This document shows positions 39,261 to 49,009 of a stretch of DNA of 64,000 bases, in pieces. Numbering within the stretch: the first letter of the stretch is position 1; each line of letters begins with the position of its first letter. Location of the stretch: the NCBI GenBank assembly GCA_002719675.1, contig PBID01000003.1:229497-293496 (forward strand), read 5' to 3'. The DNA is from Chloroflexota bacterium. Lineage in GTDB: Bacteria; Chloroflexota; Dehalococcoidia; Lucifugimonadales; GCA-2719675. Position numbers and translations under genes: made by a program. The notes under the pieces are model-generated. The model made no database searches. It worked only from the letters and a program-made list of their open reading frames with translations, and was not told the DNA's origin.

Positions 39261-40127
39261 TTACTTCTGCAACCACCTATCTATATTGATTCCAGGAGCT
39301 TCAGATTTCATGTCTTTGGGTTTGTTGCCGCCAAAAAAATCACCTTTACGGATATTTTTATCCTTAAAAAGTTTTTTGATTTCATTTGGTAAATGTTCCA
39401 CTTTTTCATTAGGGAAATTGGGTACGTCTCGAACAGGCCCACCCCATGCAGGTCGATAAGCGATAGCCAACATTTCTCGTGTGTAATTTCCGGTATTTGG
39501 GAAATTTCCATGGAATGTTTTATGATTTAACAGAACTGCAGAACCGGCTTTGACTGGAACTTTTATTTCGTCTGGATGACTTTCATATCTGAGATATGGA
39601 TTTCCGTCGGAATGTAAACTTAAATGAGATTTAGGAACTACCCTGAATGGTGAAACATCTACTGTCAAATCTTCTAGGTAATTTAAAACTCTGATGAGTA
39701 CGGGAACACTTCCTTCATATCCAAAAATTTCAGAACCCCAAGGTTGGCCATCTGTGTGTAAAGAAATACCAGGATGTCCAGGTTCAGATCGAGCGTATGC
39801 GTAGCTCATAACAACTAATTCATCACCAAAAAGTTTTTCTAGAAAAGATATAGTTGGAGGATTAGCAATTAATTTAGTTGTTTCTCCTCCCAGGAAGGCA
39901 ATATCGCTGGATGTTCGTTGTTTTTCAGAATAATCAGCACCTTTCGTTTCTACTTTTGCAATTTCATCTTTTAAAGTCTGAATTTGAGACTCGTTTAATA
40001 CATTAGGTAAAACCACATATCCATCAACTTCAAGCATTTTTACTTGTTCGCCAAATGTTAATTTAGTCCAGTCTCGATCATCTACGGGAATATTTTTAGA
40101 ATTTGTTGTCATATATACAATCTCCAT
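39261..40127 (-). CDS. Phytanoyl-CoA dioxygenase (PhyH) family protein
   Basis: DGYVVLPNVLNESQIQTLKDEI...SLHTDGQPWGSEIFG...AVLLNHKTFHGNFPNTG. Confidence 0.85.
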   Translation of the reverse strand: MEIVYMTTNSKNIPVDDRDWTKLTFGEQVKMLEVDGYVVLPNVLNESQIQTLKDEIAKVETKGADYSEKQRTSSDIAFLGGETTKLIANPPTISFLEKLFGDELVVMSYAYARSEPGHPGISLHTDGQPWGSEIFGYEGSVPVLIRVLNYLEDLTVDVSPFRVVPKSHLSLHSDGNPYLRYESHPDEIKVPVKAGSAVLLNHKTFHGNFPNTGNYTREMLAIAYRPAWGGPVRDVPNFPNEKVEHLPNEIKKLFKDKNIRKGDFFGGNKPKDMKSEAPGINIDRWLQK

Positions 40128-40200
40128 AAAATTTTATTTATAAAGAATTTTAACATTTAAGTTGTTTCTACTCAATTAATATGTTTTAAGTTGAGAAGAC

Positions 40201-41235
40201 CTACCTGGCAGAATAAGGTTGCCATGTTTTCAAATTTGAATTTTCTAGAATTTGAGGATTTACACATCCAGTTGGCCATCTACCGGATAATACAAGTGAG
40301 ACCTCAACCCCCATTCTTCTTCGCCTTGCGGGGTCAAATCGACTAGATGCAGATGCGACATGAGGTGTTAAAATCACGTTTTCAAGATTAAGTAATGGAT
40401 TTTTTGGGTCAGGAGGTTCTTGCTCAAGAACGTCCAAAGCGGCTCCAGCAATCCATTTGTTTTTAATAGCTTCAATCAAATATTTTTCATCTACAGTTGA
40501 ACCTCTACCATTATTAACGAATAGAGAGGTGTTTTTCATTAATTCAAAATGTTTTTTTGTAATCATTTTGAATGTTTGCTGTCCTCCTGGAGCGTGCATA
40601 GATATTATATCTGATTGTGTAAGTAATTCTTCCAAAGATACTGGGGATACATCATGGTCAATCATCACTGTTTCAGAAACATAGGGATCGTAAGAGATTA
40701 TATTTACTCCAAAAGGTTTAGCTCTTTTAGCTACGGCTCTAGCCACATTGCCAAAAGAAATTAGGCCTAATGTTTGTCCTCTTAATCTAGGGAATTGATA
40801 CAAAAATTCTCTACCTTGGCTCCATTCATTTGATCTCGCCATTTTATCTAATTTGCAAATCCGTCTATAGCTAGCTAAAATCAGACAAATAGTATGCTCA
40901 GCAACTTCATCTATAAATGTATCTGGTATATTTGTTACAGGGATGCCATTTTTTGTTGCAGCACCTACATCCATTGTATCGGTACCAACACTTCCAAGGG
41001 CGATTATTTTACAATTTTCAAGAGAGTTAATGATTTTTGCGGTGAATTTTCCATTTCCGAAAATGGCATCTGCATCTTTCGCGATTGAAATAAATTCATC
41101 TTCTGAGTTATCAGGTGCGATGACGATTTCATGATTGAATTGAGAAATTGATTCCAATTCGATTTTAAAATTGTCAGCTATCGCATTACTTTTTTCTGCA
41201 GAAGATTGAGGGGTAACTATTTTAAATTTTTTCAA
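40201..41235 (-). CDS. D-isomer-specific 2-hydroxyacid dehydrogenase
   Basis: LRGQTLGLISFGNVARAVAKRAKPFGVNIISYDP...FVNNGRGSTVDEKYL...AALDVLEQEPPDP. Confidence 0.92.
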   Translation of the reverse strand: MKKFKIVTPQSSAEKSNAIADNFKIELESISQFNHEIVIAPDNSEDEFISIAKDADAIFGNGKFTAKIINSLENCKIIALGSVGTDTMDVGAATKNGIPVTNIPDTFIDEVAEHTICLILASYRRICKLDKMARSNEWSQGREFLYQFPRLRGQTLGLISFGNVARAVAKRAKPFGVNIISYDPYVSETVMIDHDVSPVSLEELLTQSDIISMHAPGGQQTFKMITKKHFELMKNTSLFVNNGRGSTVDEKYLIEAIKNKWIAGAALDVLEQEPPDPKNPLLNLENVILTPHVASASSRFDPARRRRMGVEVSLVLSGRWPTGCVNPQILENSNLKTWQPYSAR

Positions 41236-41366
41236 TGAACATCTCCAACAATTTAATTATATTGCTAAAGATATTAGCATATTTTGATAAATATATTGTT
41301 TTGATAACTGTGGTTTTGATGATATAAATATAATTTATCTATTAGTGAGGAGTGTTTTAATTTTTT

Positions 41367-42104
41367 ATGAGATCTGCATCTTTTGTTATATTGGCAGCTG
41401 GATTAGGAACCAGGATGAAGAACAACATTCCAAAGGTATTGACCCCGTTTTTTGGTAAAGAAATGATAATGCATATTTTTGAAATGGTTCAATTACTTGA
41501 TCCTAAGGAAATTATCCTTGTAGTTCCTGAAGAGCACCAAATGTTTAAATCGTTATTTGGAAGAGAAGTCAAATATTGTATTCAAAAAGAACCACTTGGA
41601 ACAGGGCATGCTGCTTGGCAAGCAACAAAAAATATCGATCATTCTAATGATATCTTTGTGATTAACGGGGATATGCCCAACATCAATGAATCTGTTATTA
41701 GATCTTTATATTTTGAACATACCCAGAAGTCAAATACATTAACTATTACAACTTCATTTGTTCAAAATCCATTTGGATATGGTAGGGTTTTGAGAAATTC
41801 CGAAGATGAAATTCAAGAAATTATTGAAGAATCTGATTTAGATGAAAAAAATTACCAAATAAATGAAATTAATGCGGGATTGTATGTATTTAATTGCGTT
41901 TGGTTAAAAAAGTATTTGCTGGAGTTGAATCAGCAAGATTTAGTGGAATATAAATTAACTGATTTGGTGAAATTAGCGCATAGTAATGGATTCCAAATTG
42001 GTAATATTGAAGCGAACGAAAAAATTATTTATGGTGTGAACACATTAAATCAGTTAAAAAAGTTAGAATATTTAATGTCTGATGATTTGGAAACAAAAAG
42101 TTAG
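41367..42104 (+). CDS. NTP transferase resembling the GlmU uridyltransferase domain only
   Basis: FVILAAGLGTRMKNNIPKVLTPFFGKEMIMHIFEM...PLGTGHAAWQATKNI; ends without hexapeptide-repeat acetyltransferase domain. Confidence 0.8.
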   Translation: MRSASFVILAAGLGTRMKNNIPKVLTPFFGKEMIMHIFEMVQLLDPKEIILVVPEEHQMFKSLFGREVKYCIQKEPLGTGHAAWQATKNIDHSNDIFVINGDMPNINESVIRSLYFEHTQKSNTLTITTSFVQNPFGYGRVLRNSEDEIQEIIEESDLDEKNYQINEINAGLYVFNCVWLKKYLLELNQQDLVEYKLTDLVKLAHSNGFQIGNIEANEKIIYGVNTLNQLKKLEYLMSDDLETKS

Positions 42105-42202
42105 TCTTTATATCTAATTTCAATAGTTCAAAATTTTTGTGGAAATTATTTGATTAAAATGTTATATAATTATAATTAGTTATTGTTTTTAAAAGGAATT
42201 AT

Positions 42203-43438
42203 ATGGAAATTGATAGTACGATTGCCTGGTTGGTGGTTATTTTATCATTGATTGGGCATTTATCACTCCTGTTAATTGGTAATAGTTTCACTTTTGCAGA
42301 TCCTGATTCTTTGGATCAATCCTCCTCTAAAGATTCTTTTGATTCTGGCTTATATGTTTCTGCATTTTTATTTTTCAGAGTTATATTAATATCTATTGCT
42401 GCATTTGTTTTGTTAAAAGGTTTCGAATCTCCAGTTTTTGGGAACGATTTTATAGCTATTTTAGTTCTTATAGTTTATATTTGGATTTCAAATTTACTTG
42501 TGGATATTATTTTAATTTTCAATGGAAATGTTATCGCTAAAAGGAGCTTTAGCTTCTCAAAATTTATATTAAATTTTTTCAATTTAACGGCTAATTTGAA
42601 CAGGTATATTTTGAAAAAAATTTTTAGGAATAAAAAATTCCTAAATGATGATAATTTAGATGATACTTTGAGCGAAGTAAGCGTTTCTGTTGATACTGAA
42701 GATAGTAGTATAGCTGAACATGAAATTGAAATGATTCGTGGTGTTGTTAGTTTAGATCGCATAATGGCTAGAGAAATAATGGTTCCTAGGGTTGATATGC
42801 AGGCTCTATCACTGGATACTCCATTAAAAGAAATTGCAAAAAAAATGGTTGAATTTGGGCATAGCAGAATTCCTGTTTTTGACCCTGACTTGGATCATGT
42901 TAAAGGTGTTGTTTATGCTAGAGATGTATTATTACAATTTAACAATGGAGATCAGATAGATAAAAAAATCAGTGAAAAAAATATTCGTCCAGCGCTTTTT
43001 ATTCCTGAAACTAAACCATTATCTGAGCTTTTATCTGAGTTTAAAGATTTGAGAGTTCATATTGCTATAGTTGTTGATGAATATGGAGGAGTTTCTGGTT
43101 TAGTGACAATTGATGATCTGTTAGAAGAAATTGTTGGTGATATACAGGACGAATTTGATTTAGATGATCCTGATTTTGAAGTGATAAGTAATAAAGAATT
43201 TTTTATAGATGCACAAATGACTTTAGAAAAATTAGAAGAGATTTCTGGAGTAGCAATAGATGGTGATGGTTTTGATACTGTGGCAGGGTTTGTATATTCT
43301 AAATTGGGTAGGATCCCTAGCGGGGGCGATTTTGTTGATTTAGACGGGATTACTGTTGAAGTTGTTGAAACTGTTGGAAGAAGAATTAAAAGATTAAAAC
43401 TCACAGGAAATTTCCCTCAAATCCGTACTAAGAAGTGA
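42203..43438 (+). CDS. Hemolysin/CorC family protein with CBS pair
   Basis: MAREIMVPRVDMQALSLDTPLKEIAKKMVEFGHSRIPVFD...IAIVVDEYGGVSGLVTIDDLLEEIVGDIQDEFD. Confidence 0.93.
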   Translation: MEIDSTIAWLVVILSLIGHLSLLLIGNSFTFADPDSLDQSSSKDSFDSGLYVSAFLFFRVILISIAAFVLLKGFESPVFGNDFIAILVLIVYIWISNLLVDIILIFNGNVIAKRSFSFSKFILNFFNLTANLNRYILKKIFRNKKFLNDDNLDDTLSEVSVSVDTEDSSIAEHEIEMIRGVVSLDRIMAREIMVPRVDMQALSLDTPLKEIAKKMVEFGHSRIPVFDPDLDHVKGVVYARDVLLQFNNGDQIDKKISEKNIRPALFIPETKPLSELLSEFKDLRVHIAIVVDEYGGVSGLVTIDDLLEEIVGDIQDEFDLDDPDFEVISNKEFFIDAQMTLEKLEEISGVAIDGDGFDTVAGFVYSKLGRIPSGGDFVDLDGITVEVVETVGRRIKRLKLTGNFPQIRTKK

Positions 43439-43475
43439 AATATTTAACTTCATTTTTGGAAATTGAGTATTATTA

Positions 43476-44192
43476 ATGGCAAACCTTCATGGTAAAGATA
43501 AGGCTAAGCACGTAGTAAGACTATTTCGACGTATTGCAAATAGTTATGATTTATTGAATACATTGATGTCAGGTGGAAGACATCGTGACTGGCGAAAACA
43601 AGCTATTCAAATGTTCAATTTGTCAAAGAATGGTATCGCTATAGATGTTGCTACTGGAACTGGTGATTTTTCTATTGAAATATCCCAATTTACCAATGTA
43701 GAAAAAGTATTTGGTGTTGATTTTGCAAAGGAAATGGTTGCTTTAGCTCAAAAAAAATCCTTGAATTTAAAGACAAATAATAAGATTTTTTATATAGAAG
43801 CAGATGCGTCATTTTTGCCTTTTAAGAATAGTATTTTTCAATATGCAACTATAGGATTTGGAATAAGAAATTTTTATGATTTATCTAAAGGATTAAGTGA
43901 AGTTCGAAGAGTTTTGAAAGAAAATGGTGAATTGATTATTTTGGAAATAGTTAGACATGAGAAAAACATTTTTTCGAAGATATTTTTTAGATGTTTTGAT
44001 TTAGTGGCACCTATTTTAGGTTATGTTTTTGCTCGAGATAGAGGTGCATATAAATATTTAACCAAATCTGCAGAGATGTTTTTTACTGCAGAAGAGCTTT
44101 CTAGTTTTTTGAAGGATCAAGGATTCAACATAGTTTCAAAAAAATCTATTGCCTTTGGAAATGTTTCGATTTTGTTGTGCAGTAAGAAATAG
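43476..44192 (+). CDS. ubiE: Demethylmenaquinone/ubiquinone methyltransferase UbiE/MenG family
   Basis: VVRLFRRIANSYDLLNTLMSGGRHRDWRKQAI...AIDVATGTGDFSIEI...ATIGFGIRNF. Confidence 0.92.
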   Translation: MANLHGKDKAKHVVRLFRRIANSYDLLNTLMSGGRHRDWRKQAIQMFNLSKNGIAIDVATGTGDFSIEISQFTNVEKVFGVDFAKEMVALAQKKSLNLKTNNKIFYIEADASFLPFKNSIFQYATIGFGIRNFYDLSKGLSEVRRVLKENGELIILEIVRHEKNIFSKIFFRCFDLVAPILGYVFARDRGAYKYLTKSAEMFFTAEELSSFLKDQGFNIVSKKSIAFGNVSILLCSKK

Positions 44193-44200
44193 ATTTTATA

Positions 44201-45670
44201 TTAAGATCTTAGTTGGGGAAAAAGGACTACTTCTCTGATTGATTTTTGATTTGTTAACAACATAACTAATCTATCAATCCCTAGACCTAATCCACCAGTT
44301 GGAGGCATTCCATATTCGATAGCTTGTAAGAAATCTTCATCTAGCCTATCAGCTTCTTCGTCGTTGAAATTGATTCTCATGGATTCTTGTTCTTCGAATC
44401 TTTCTCTTTGATCTATAGGATCATTAAGTTCTGAGAAAGCGTTACATATTTCCATTCCTGCCACAAATCCTTCAAATCTTTCAACTATTTTAGGATTATC
44501 TTCTTTCTTTTTAGCTAGAGGAGACATTTCAATTGGGTAATCTACAAGGAATGAAGGTTGGATTAGTTTTGGTTCGACAGAATCAGATAGTAATTTATCG
44601 ATTAACCCTCCAAATGTTGTTTGGTTACCTATTTCAAGATTTTTGGAGAGCATTTCATTTTTTAGAGAATCAATATTGGAGTGATTTAGAATATCAATTT
44701 TAGTTTGTTTGAATATTTCTTCAGGTAAATTAAGTTTTTTCCAGGGTGGAGTGAAATCAATTTTATGTTTTCCAAAATCTATTTGGTATGATCCAAGAAT
44801 TTCCATAGCTACTGTAGAAATTAAATTTTCAACCATAGTCATGATTTCTTGATAATCAGTGAAAGCGGAATAACTTTCCATCATCGTGAATTCTGGATTA
44901 TGGTAGTAATCTATTCCTTCATTTCTGAATACTCTTCCAATTTCAAAAACTTTGTCTAGTCCACCTACAATTAGTTTTTTTAAATATAATTCGGTAGCAA
45001 TTCTAAGATATAAGTCTCTATTTAATGAATTATGATGGGTTACAAAGGGTTTAGCCATGGCTCCTGCAGCAACTGGAACTAAAACAGGGGTTTCTACTTC
45101 TAAAAATCCATTATGTTCCATGTAGCGTCTGATTGCTGTAACAGTTTTGCTTCTTGTAACAGCAATTTTTTTGGAATCTTCATTTGAAATAAGATCTAGA
45201 TATCGTTGTCTATATCGCGTTTCTGTGTCAGTTAATCCATGCCATTTTTCTGGCAGGGTGTGCATTGATTTTGAAAGCAGTGATATTTCAGAGCATTCAC
45301 AAGTAATTTCTCCTGTACGTGTTTTGAACATTTCACCAGAGATCCCAGCCCAATCACCAATATCTAAGGTTTCAAGGATGTTGTATTTTTCATTTAGAAC
45401 ATTTTTTCGAAGAAGTGTTTGGAGTTTTCCAAAACCATCTTGTATGTCAATGAATGAAGCATTTCCCATTTTTCTAATTGCCATTATTCGTCCTGCAGTA
45501 GAAATTTTAGTGGTGCGATTGTGTTCTACATCGGGATTTTCTTTTTCTATTTTTTTGAATAAATCAATACATTCTAGTGTGTTATGGGATCTAATATATC
45601 TGGCAGGATAAGGATTGATTCCTTGTTGCTTAAGTAAATTTAATTTATCTAATCTGGGGTTATTATTCAT
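44201..45670 (-). CDS. lysS: Lysyl-tRNA synthetase, class II
   Basis: GRIMAIRKMGNASFIDIQDG...FRNEGIDYYHNPEFTMMESY...GGLGLGIDRLVMLLTNQKSIREVVLFPQLR. Confidence 0.97.
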   Translation of the reverse strand: MNNNPRLDKLNLLKQQGINPYPARYIRSHNTLECIDLFKKIEKENPDVEHNRTTKISTAGRIMAIRKMGNASFIDIQDGFGKLQTLLRKNVLNEKYNILETLDIGDWAGISGEMFKTRTGEITCECSEISLLSKSMHTLPEKWHGLTDTETRYRQRYLDLISNEDSKKIAVTRSKTVTAIRRYMEHNGFLEVETPVLVPVAAGAMAKPFVTHHNSLNRDLYLRIATELYLKKLIVGGLDKVFEIGRVFRNEGIDYYHNPEFTMMESYSAFTDYQEIMTMVENLISTVAMEILGSYQIDFGKHKIDFTPPWKKLNLPEEIFKQTKIDILNHSNIDSLKNEMLSKNLEIGNQTTFGGLIDKLLSDSVEPKLIQPSFLVDYPIEMSPLAKKKEDNPKIVERFEGFVAGMEICNAFSELNDPIDQRERFEEQESMRINFNDEEADRLDEDFLQAIEYGMPPTGGLGLGIDRLVMLLTNQKSIREVVLFPQLRS

Positions 45671-45676
45671 GTAGGA

Positions 45677-46171
45677 TTATGTTTGTTTAATTTTTACGAT
45701 GTTAAATTTTGATTCACCTGATGGTGTGTTTACAGTAATTTCATCTCCAACCATTTTACCCAAAGCAGCTTTCCCGACTGGTGATTCTACAGAAATTAAT
45801 CCTTGAGCAGGGTTAGCCTCTGCACTACTTACTAATTGATAGGTTTTACGTGAGTTTTTATTTGATTGAGGTTTTAAAGTAATTGTTGATCCAAATTCTA
45901 CACTTTTTCTATCTTTTTTATTTGATTGGTTTACAGGAACAGCTGAAAGGGTTGAAAGGATTTGTTTGATTTCAGAAATTCTTCCTTCTAGGAAAGATTG
46001 CTCATTTTTTGCAGATTCGTATTCTGCATTTTCTAATATTCCTCCAGTTTCACTAGCGTTACTTATTGCTTCAGCAACCATTTTTCGCATGTTGTTTTCT
46101 AAGAGAAACAATTCATCCTCTAGATTTTTTCGACCTTCTTGAGTCATATATTTGTTTGAATTATTTAACAA
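45677..46171 (-). CDS. greA: Transcription elongation factor GreA
   Basis: YMTQEGRKNLEDELFLLENN...GGILENAEYESAKNEQSFLEGRISEI...SPVGKAALGKMVGDEI. Confidence 0.95.
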   Translation of the reverse strand: MLNNSNKYMTQEGRKNLEDELFLLENNMRKMVAEAISNASETGGILENAEYESAKNEQSFLEGRISEIKQILSTLSAVPVNQSNKKDRKSVEFGSTITLKPQSNKNSRKTYQLVSSAEANPAQGLISVESPVGKAALGKMVGDEITVNTPSGESKFNIVKIKQT

Positions 46172-46408
46172 AAAATTCTCCGTAAAAAATTATTTAATTA
46201 TGATTTATGGTTTTGAAATCATATATATAAGTTTTATAGATTGCCAAATTTTATAGATTATTCTTACAGTTGTAAATTATGTTTATAGTAACTTTTTTAT
46301 AAATGTGACGATTTACTCCGTTTTTATAATATTTTTATAATTAGTTTAATTGTTTTTTTAAATTTTGAACAAAAACACCCTTCAACTTTATGATTTGACG
46401 TGCTACAT

Positions 46409-46424
46409 TCACAATCTGTTGTGA
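46409..46424. promoter_or_regulatory. Perfect inverted repeat TCACAA-N4-TTGTGA upstream of rsmD
   Basis: Read directly; lies just downstream of a possible extended -10 (TGCTACATT). Confidence 0.35.
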
Positions 46425-46459
46425 TTTGGAAATTGCAATTTTATTGATTTGGAAAATTT

Positions 46460-47017
46460 ATGAGCGTGAGATTAACAGGAGGAGAAAAGAAGGGATTTCG
46501 TCTGAGTATAGATAAAAAATCTTCTATCAGGCCTACTTCTGAGAAAGTTAGATCTGCTGTTTTTTCGGTGTTGGGTTCAAGTGTAATTGATGCTAAAGTT
46601 CTTGATTTATATGCAGGAACAGGTGCTTTTGGATTTGAATCTCTTAGCAGAGGTGCTAAGTTGGTTGATTTTGTTGAATTAGATGGTGCTAAGTGTTTTC
46701 AGATACGAAATTTTGCTGAAAAACTAGGATTTAAGGAAGTAACCAAAGTATACCGAGGAAAAGCAGAAAAAAGAATTAAAAATTTTGATCAATATCAATT
46801 AATTTTTGCTGACCCTCCGTATGATCATAATCCTTGGGGACAGTTAATGTTGACGATAGGTTCAAATTGTATAGTAAAAAAAGACGGAATAGTCGTTGCA
46901 GAACATTCTAAAATGACTACGATGCTAGATCAATATGGGATATTAAAGAAAAAAATCAGCAAGAAATATGGAGATACAATGATTTCTATATATCAAACAG
47001 GGTTGGAATTATGTTAA
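46460..47017 (+). CDS. rsmD: 16S rRNA (guanine(966)-N(2))-methyltransferase RsmD
   Basis: IRPTSEKVRSAVFSVLG...VLDLYAGTGAFGFESLSRGA...LIFADPPYD. Confidence 0.94.
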   Translation: MSVRLTGGEKKGFRLSIDKKSSIRPTSEKVRSAVFSVLGSSVIDAKVLDLYAGTGAFGFESLSRGAKLVDFVELDGAKCFQIRNFAEKLGFKEVTKVYRGKAEKRIKNFDQYQLIFADPPYDHNPWGQLMLTIGSNCIVKKDGIVVAEHSKMTTMLDQYGILKKKISKKYGDTMISIYQTGLELC

Positions 47018-47475
47018 CAGGTATTTATCCAGGGAGCTTTGATCCAGTTCATAATGGGCATTTGGATATAGCTTTAAGAGCGTCAAAATTATTTGATAAA
47101 TTGATAATTGGAGTTTACGACAAGCCTAATAAAAACAATAGGTTTACTGGTGCACAAAGAACTGAAATGTTTCGGGATGCAACTGGTCCTATAGACAATA
47201 TTGAAGTTGTACAGTTTTCAGGATTGGTAACTTCTTTCGCTAAAGAAATGGGTGCGAAAGTTGTTGTTAGAGGTTTGAGAGCCGGATTTGACTTTGAGAC
47301 GGAATTTGAAATGGCCTTAATGTGGAGAAATCTTGATCCTGAATTAGATATTATTTGTTTGATGAGTTCTTTAAAATATCAATTTATTTATTCCAGCAGA
47401 ATTAAAGAAGTTGCTGACTTGGGAGGAGATATTTCTAATTTAGTTCCTCAAAATGTTTTAAAATCTTTAAGCTAA
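47011..47475 (+). CDS. coaD: Phosphopantetheine adenylyltransferase
   Basis: TGIYPGSFDPVHNGHLDIALRASKLFDKLIIGVYDKPNK...VVVRGLRAGFDFETEFEMALMWRNL. Confidence 0.96.
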   Translation: MLTGIYPGSFDPVHNGHLDIALRASKLFDKLIIGVYDKPNKNNRFTGAQRTEMFRDATGPIDNIEVVQFSGLVTSFAKEMGAKVVVRGLRAGFDFETEFEMALMWRNLDPELDIICLMSSLKYQFIYSSRIKEVADLGGDISNLVPQNVLKSLS

Positions 47476-47515
47476 ACGTAATAGTGAAATAAATCAACAA
47501 AAATGGAGAAAGTTT

Positions 47516-48145
47516 ATGAATTCTGTAGAAATGATTGAACAATTGAAGGCTATGATAATGGGGACAACTCGTGTTCCAGGCCTTAAGAATCGTGGAATGA
47601 TTGATTTAGATTCTTTAATGGATTTAATTGACGAATTGCAAAACAATTTACCAATTGAAATACAGGAATCTAATGAAATTCTAAAACAGAAAGAAAGTAT
47701 TGTTAAAAGTGCTATGATGGAATCTTCTCGTATTAAAGATGAAGTTCAGAAAGAAATGAATTCTAAAAGAGAAGATGCTCAAAAAGTAGTAGATGAAATG
47801 ATGGATAAAGCTAATGAAGAATATGAGTTGAAAATTTCTCATTCTGAAGTTATGACTGAAGCTACAAAAAGAGCAGAAGAGTTAAAAGAAGAAGCACAAA
47901 ATGAAAGTAATAAATTAAAGCTTGATGCTGAAAGTGATGCTAAGAAAACTACTGAAGAAGCACAGAAAAAAGAGGATCAAATTTTAATGGCAGCAGAGAA
48001 ATCATCTAGAGAGAAGAAAGATGGAGCTGATCAGTATGCCAGAGAAGTATTATTTAATTTAGAAGAAAAACTTTCATCTCAGTTGAATCAAATTCGTTTA
48101 GGAATTGATTCATTAACTGAAGTCAAAGAAATGAAGATTTCTTAG
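47516..48145 (+). CDS. Coiled-coil protein (DivIVA/ATPase b-like), function unknown
   Basis: Long charged heptad-like helix: KREDAQKVVDEMMDKANEEYELKISHSEVMTEATKRAEELKEEAQNESNKLKLDAESDAKKTTEEAQ. Confidence 0.65.
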   Translation: MNSVEMIEQLKAMIMGTTRVPGLKNRGMIDLDSLMDLIDELQNNLPIEIQESNEILKQKESIVKSAMMESSRIKDEVQKEMNSKREDAQKVVDEMMDKANEEYELKISHSEVMTEATKRAEELKEEAQNESNKLKLDAESDAKKTTEEAQKKEDQILMAAEKSSREKKDGADQYAREVLFNLEEKLSSQLNQIRLGIDSLTEVKEMKIS

Positions 48146-48252
48146 TATAGATTTTCAATAACTTTTTTTGTTTCTAATCGTAGTTATATATAGGTGATTA
48201 TTTTATAGTTAAATTTATAAAATAACAATTTTTTATTTGGAGGTTTTTTATT

Positions 48253-49002
48253 TTGAGATTTTTAAATATATTTTTATTTTCGTTCATAACTTTTTTAGTT
48301 GTTTTTTGTACTTCGGGCAGTTCTGAAGTCAATTTTGTGGAGATACCAGTAGTTATATCTAATGGGAAAATAGACGCTGATATCTCTGTTTCACATAGAG
48401 ATAAAGTTAAGCTTATAGTGACTTCTGATCAAGATGGAGTTTTGCATATACATGGTTATGATATTGAAGTTGAAATATTTGAAAATAAATCTTCTTCTGT
48501 AGAGTTTGTTGCGGAAGCAACGGGTTTATTTAAATTAGCTCTACATACAATGTCTGATGGTGATCATAATCATAATCATGGAGATAAGAAATCACATGAT
48601 GACCATGGAGATAAGAAATCACATGGAGGAAATGATTATAATGAGCATGGATCTGTATTTAGTTCTAAAGTTTTAAATCCAAATGATAGCTTTTCTTTCA
48701 AAATTATTGAAAAATTTAAAGGATCTACAATACCTTTTCATGATCACATGCAGCATTCTGTAAAACCAGGCAAAATTATTGTGACGAATGATTCTGTTGA
48801 AGCTAGAAATGTCATAATTCAAATTAATGATGGTAGTTTTACTCCAAATGAAGTTATTGTTAACGTTGGAGAAATAGTAATTTGGGAAAATAATACAGGC
48901 AAAAAAGCTGCAATTACAAGTGGGTTGATGGGAGGATCTGACGAACATGAAGGTGATGAAAAAGAAGTTATAATTGGTAATATGAAAGTTTTACCAAAGT
49001 AA
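48253..49002 (+). CDS. Exported cupredoxin-like protein with His-rich insert
   Basis: Signal peptide/lipobox LVVFCTSG; cupredoxin-like segments VLHIHGYDIEVEIF, GSTIPFHDHMQHSVKPGKIIV, NDGSFTPNEVIVNVGEIVIWENN; His-rich HNHNHGDKKSHDDHGDKKSH. Confidence 0.7.
   Translation: MRFLNIFLFSFITFLVVFCTSGSSEVNFVEIPVVISNGKIDADISVSHRDKVKLIVTSDQDGVLHIHGYDIEVEIFENKSSSVEFVAEATGLFKLALHTMSDGDHNHNHGDKKSHDDHGDKKSHGGNDYNEHGSVFSSKVLNPNDSFSFKIIEKFKGSTIPFHDHMQHSVKPGKIIVTNDSVEARNVIIQINDGSFTPNEVIVNVGEIVIWENNTGKKAAITSGLMGGSDEHEGDEKEVIIGNMKVLPK
48577..48625 (+). repeat. 22-bp direct repeat CATGGAGATAAGAAATCACATG (2 copies, period 27 bp) encoding HGDKKSH
   Basis: Copies at 48577-48598 and 48604-48625, within the cupredoxin-like gene. 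Confidence 0.9.
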
Positions 49003-49009
49003 AAGTATT

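Noticed and set aside
41264-41278. GCTAA-N5-TTAGC inverted repeat between the hydroxyacid dehydrogenase and NTP transferase genes
   Set aside because: Arms of only 5 bp in AT-rich sequence are expected by chance; not enough to call an operator.
48577-48625. CRISPR-like direct repeats
   Set aside because: Only two copies with a 5-bp gap, in frame within a coding region.
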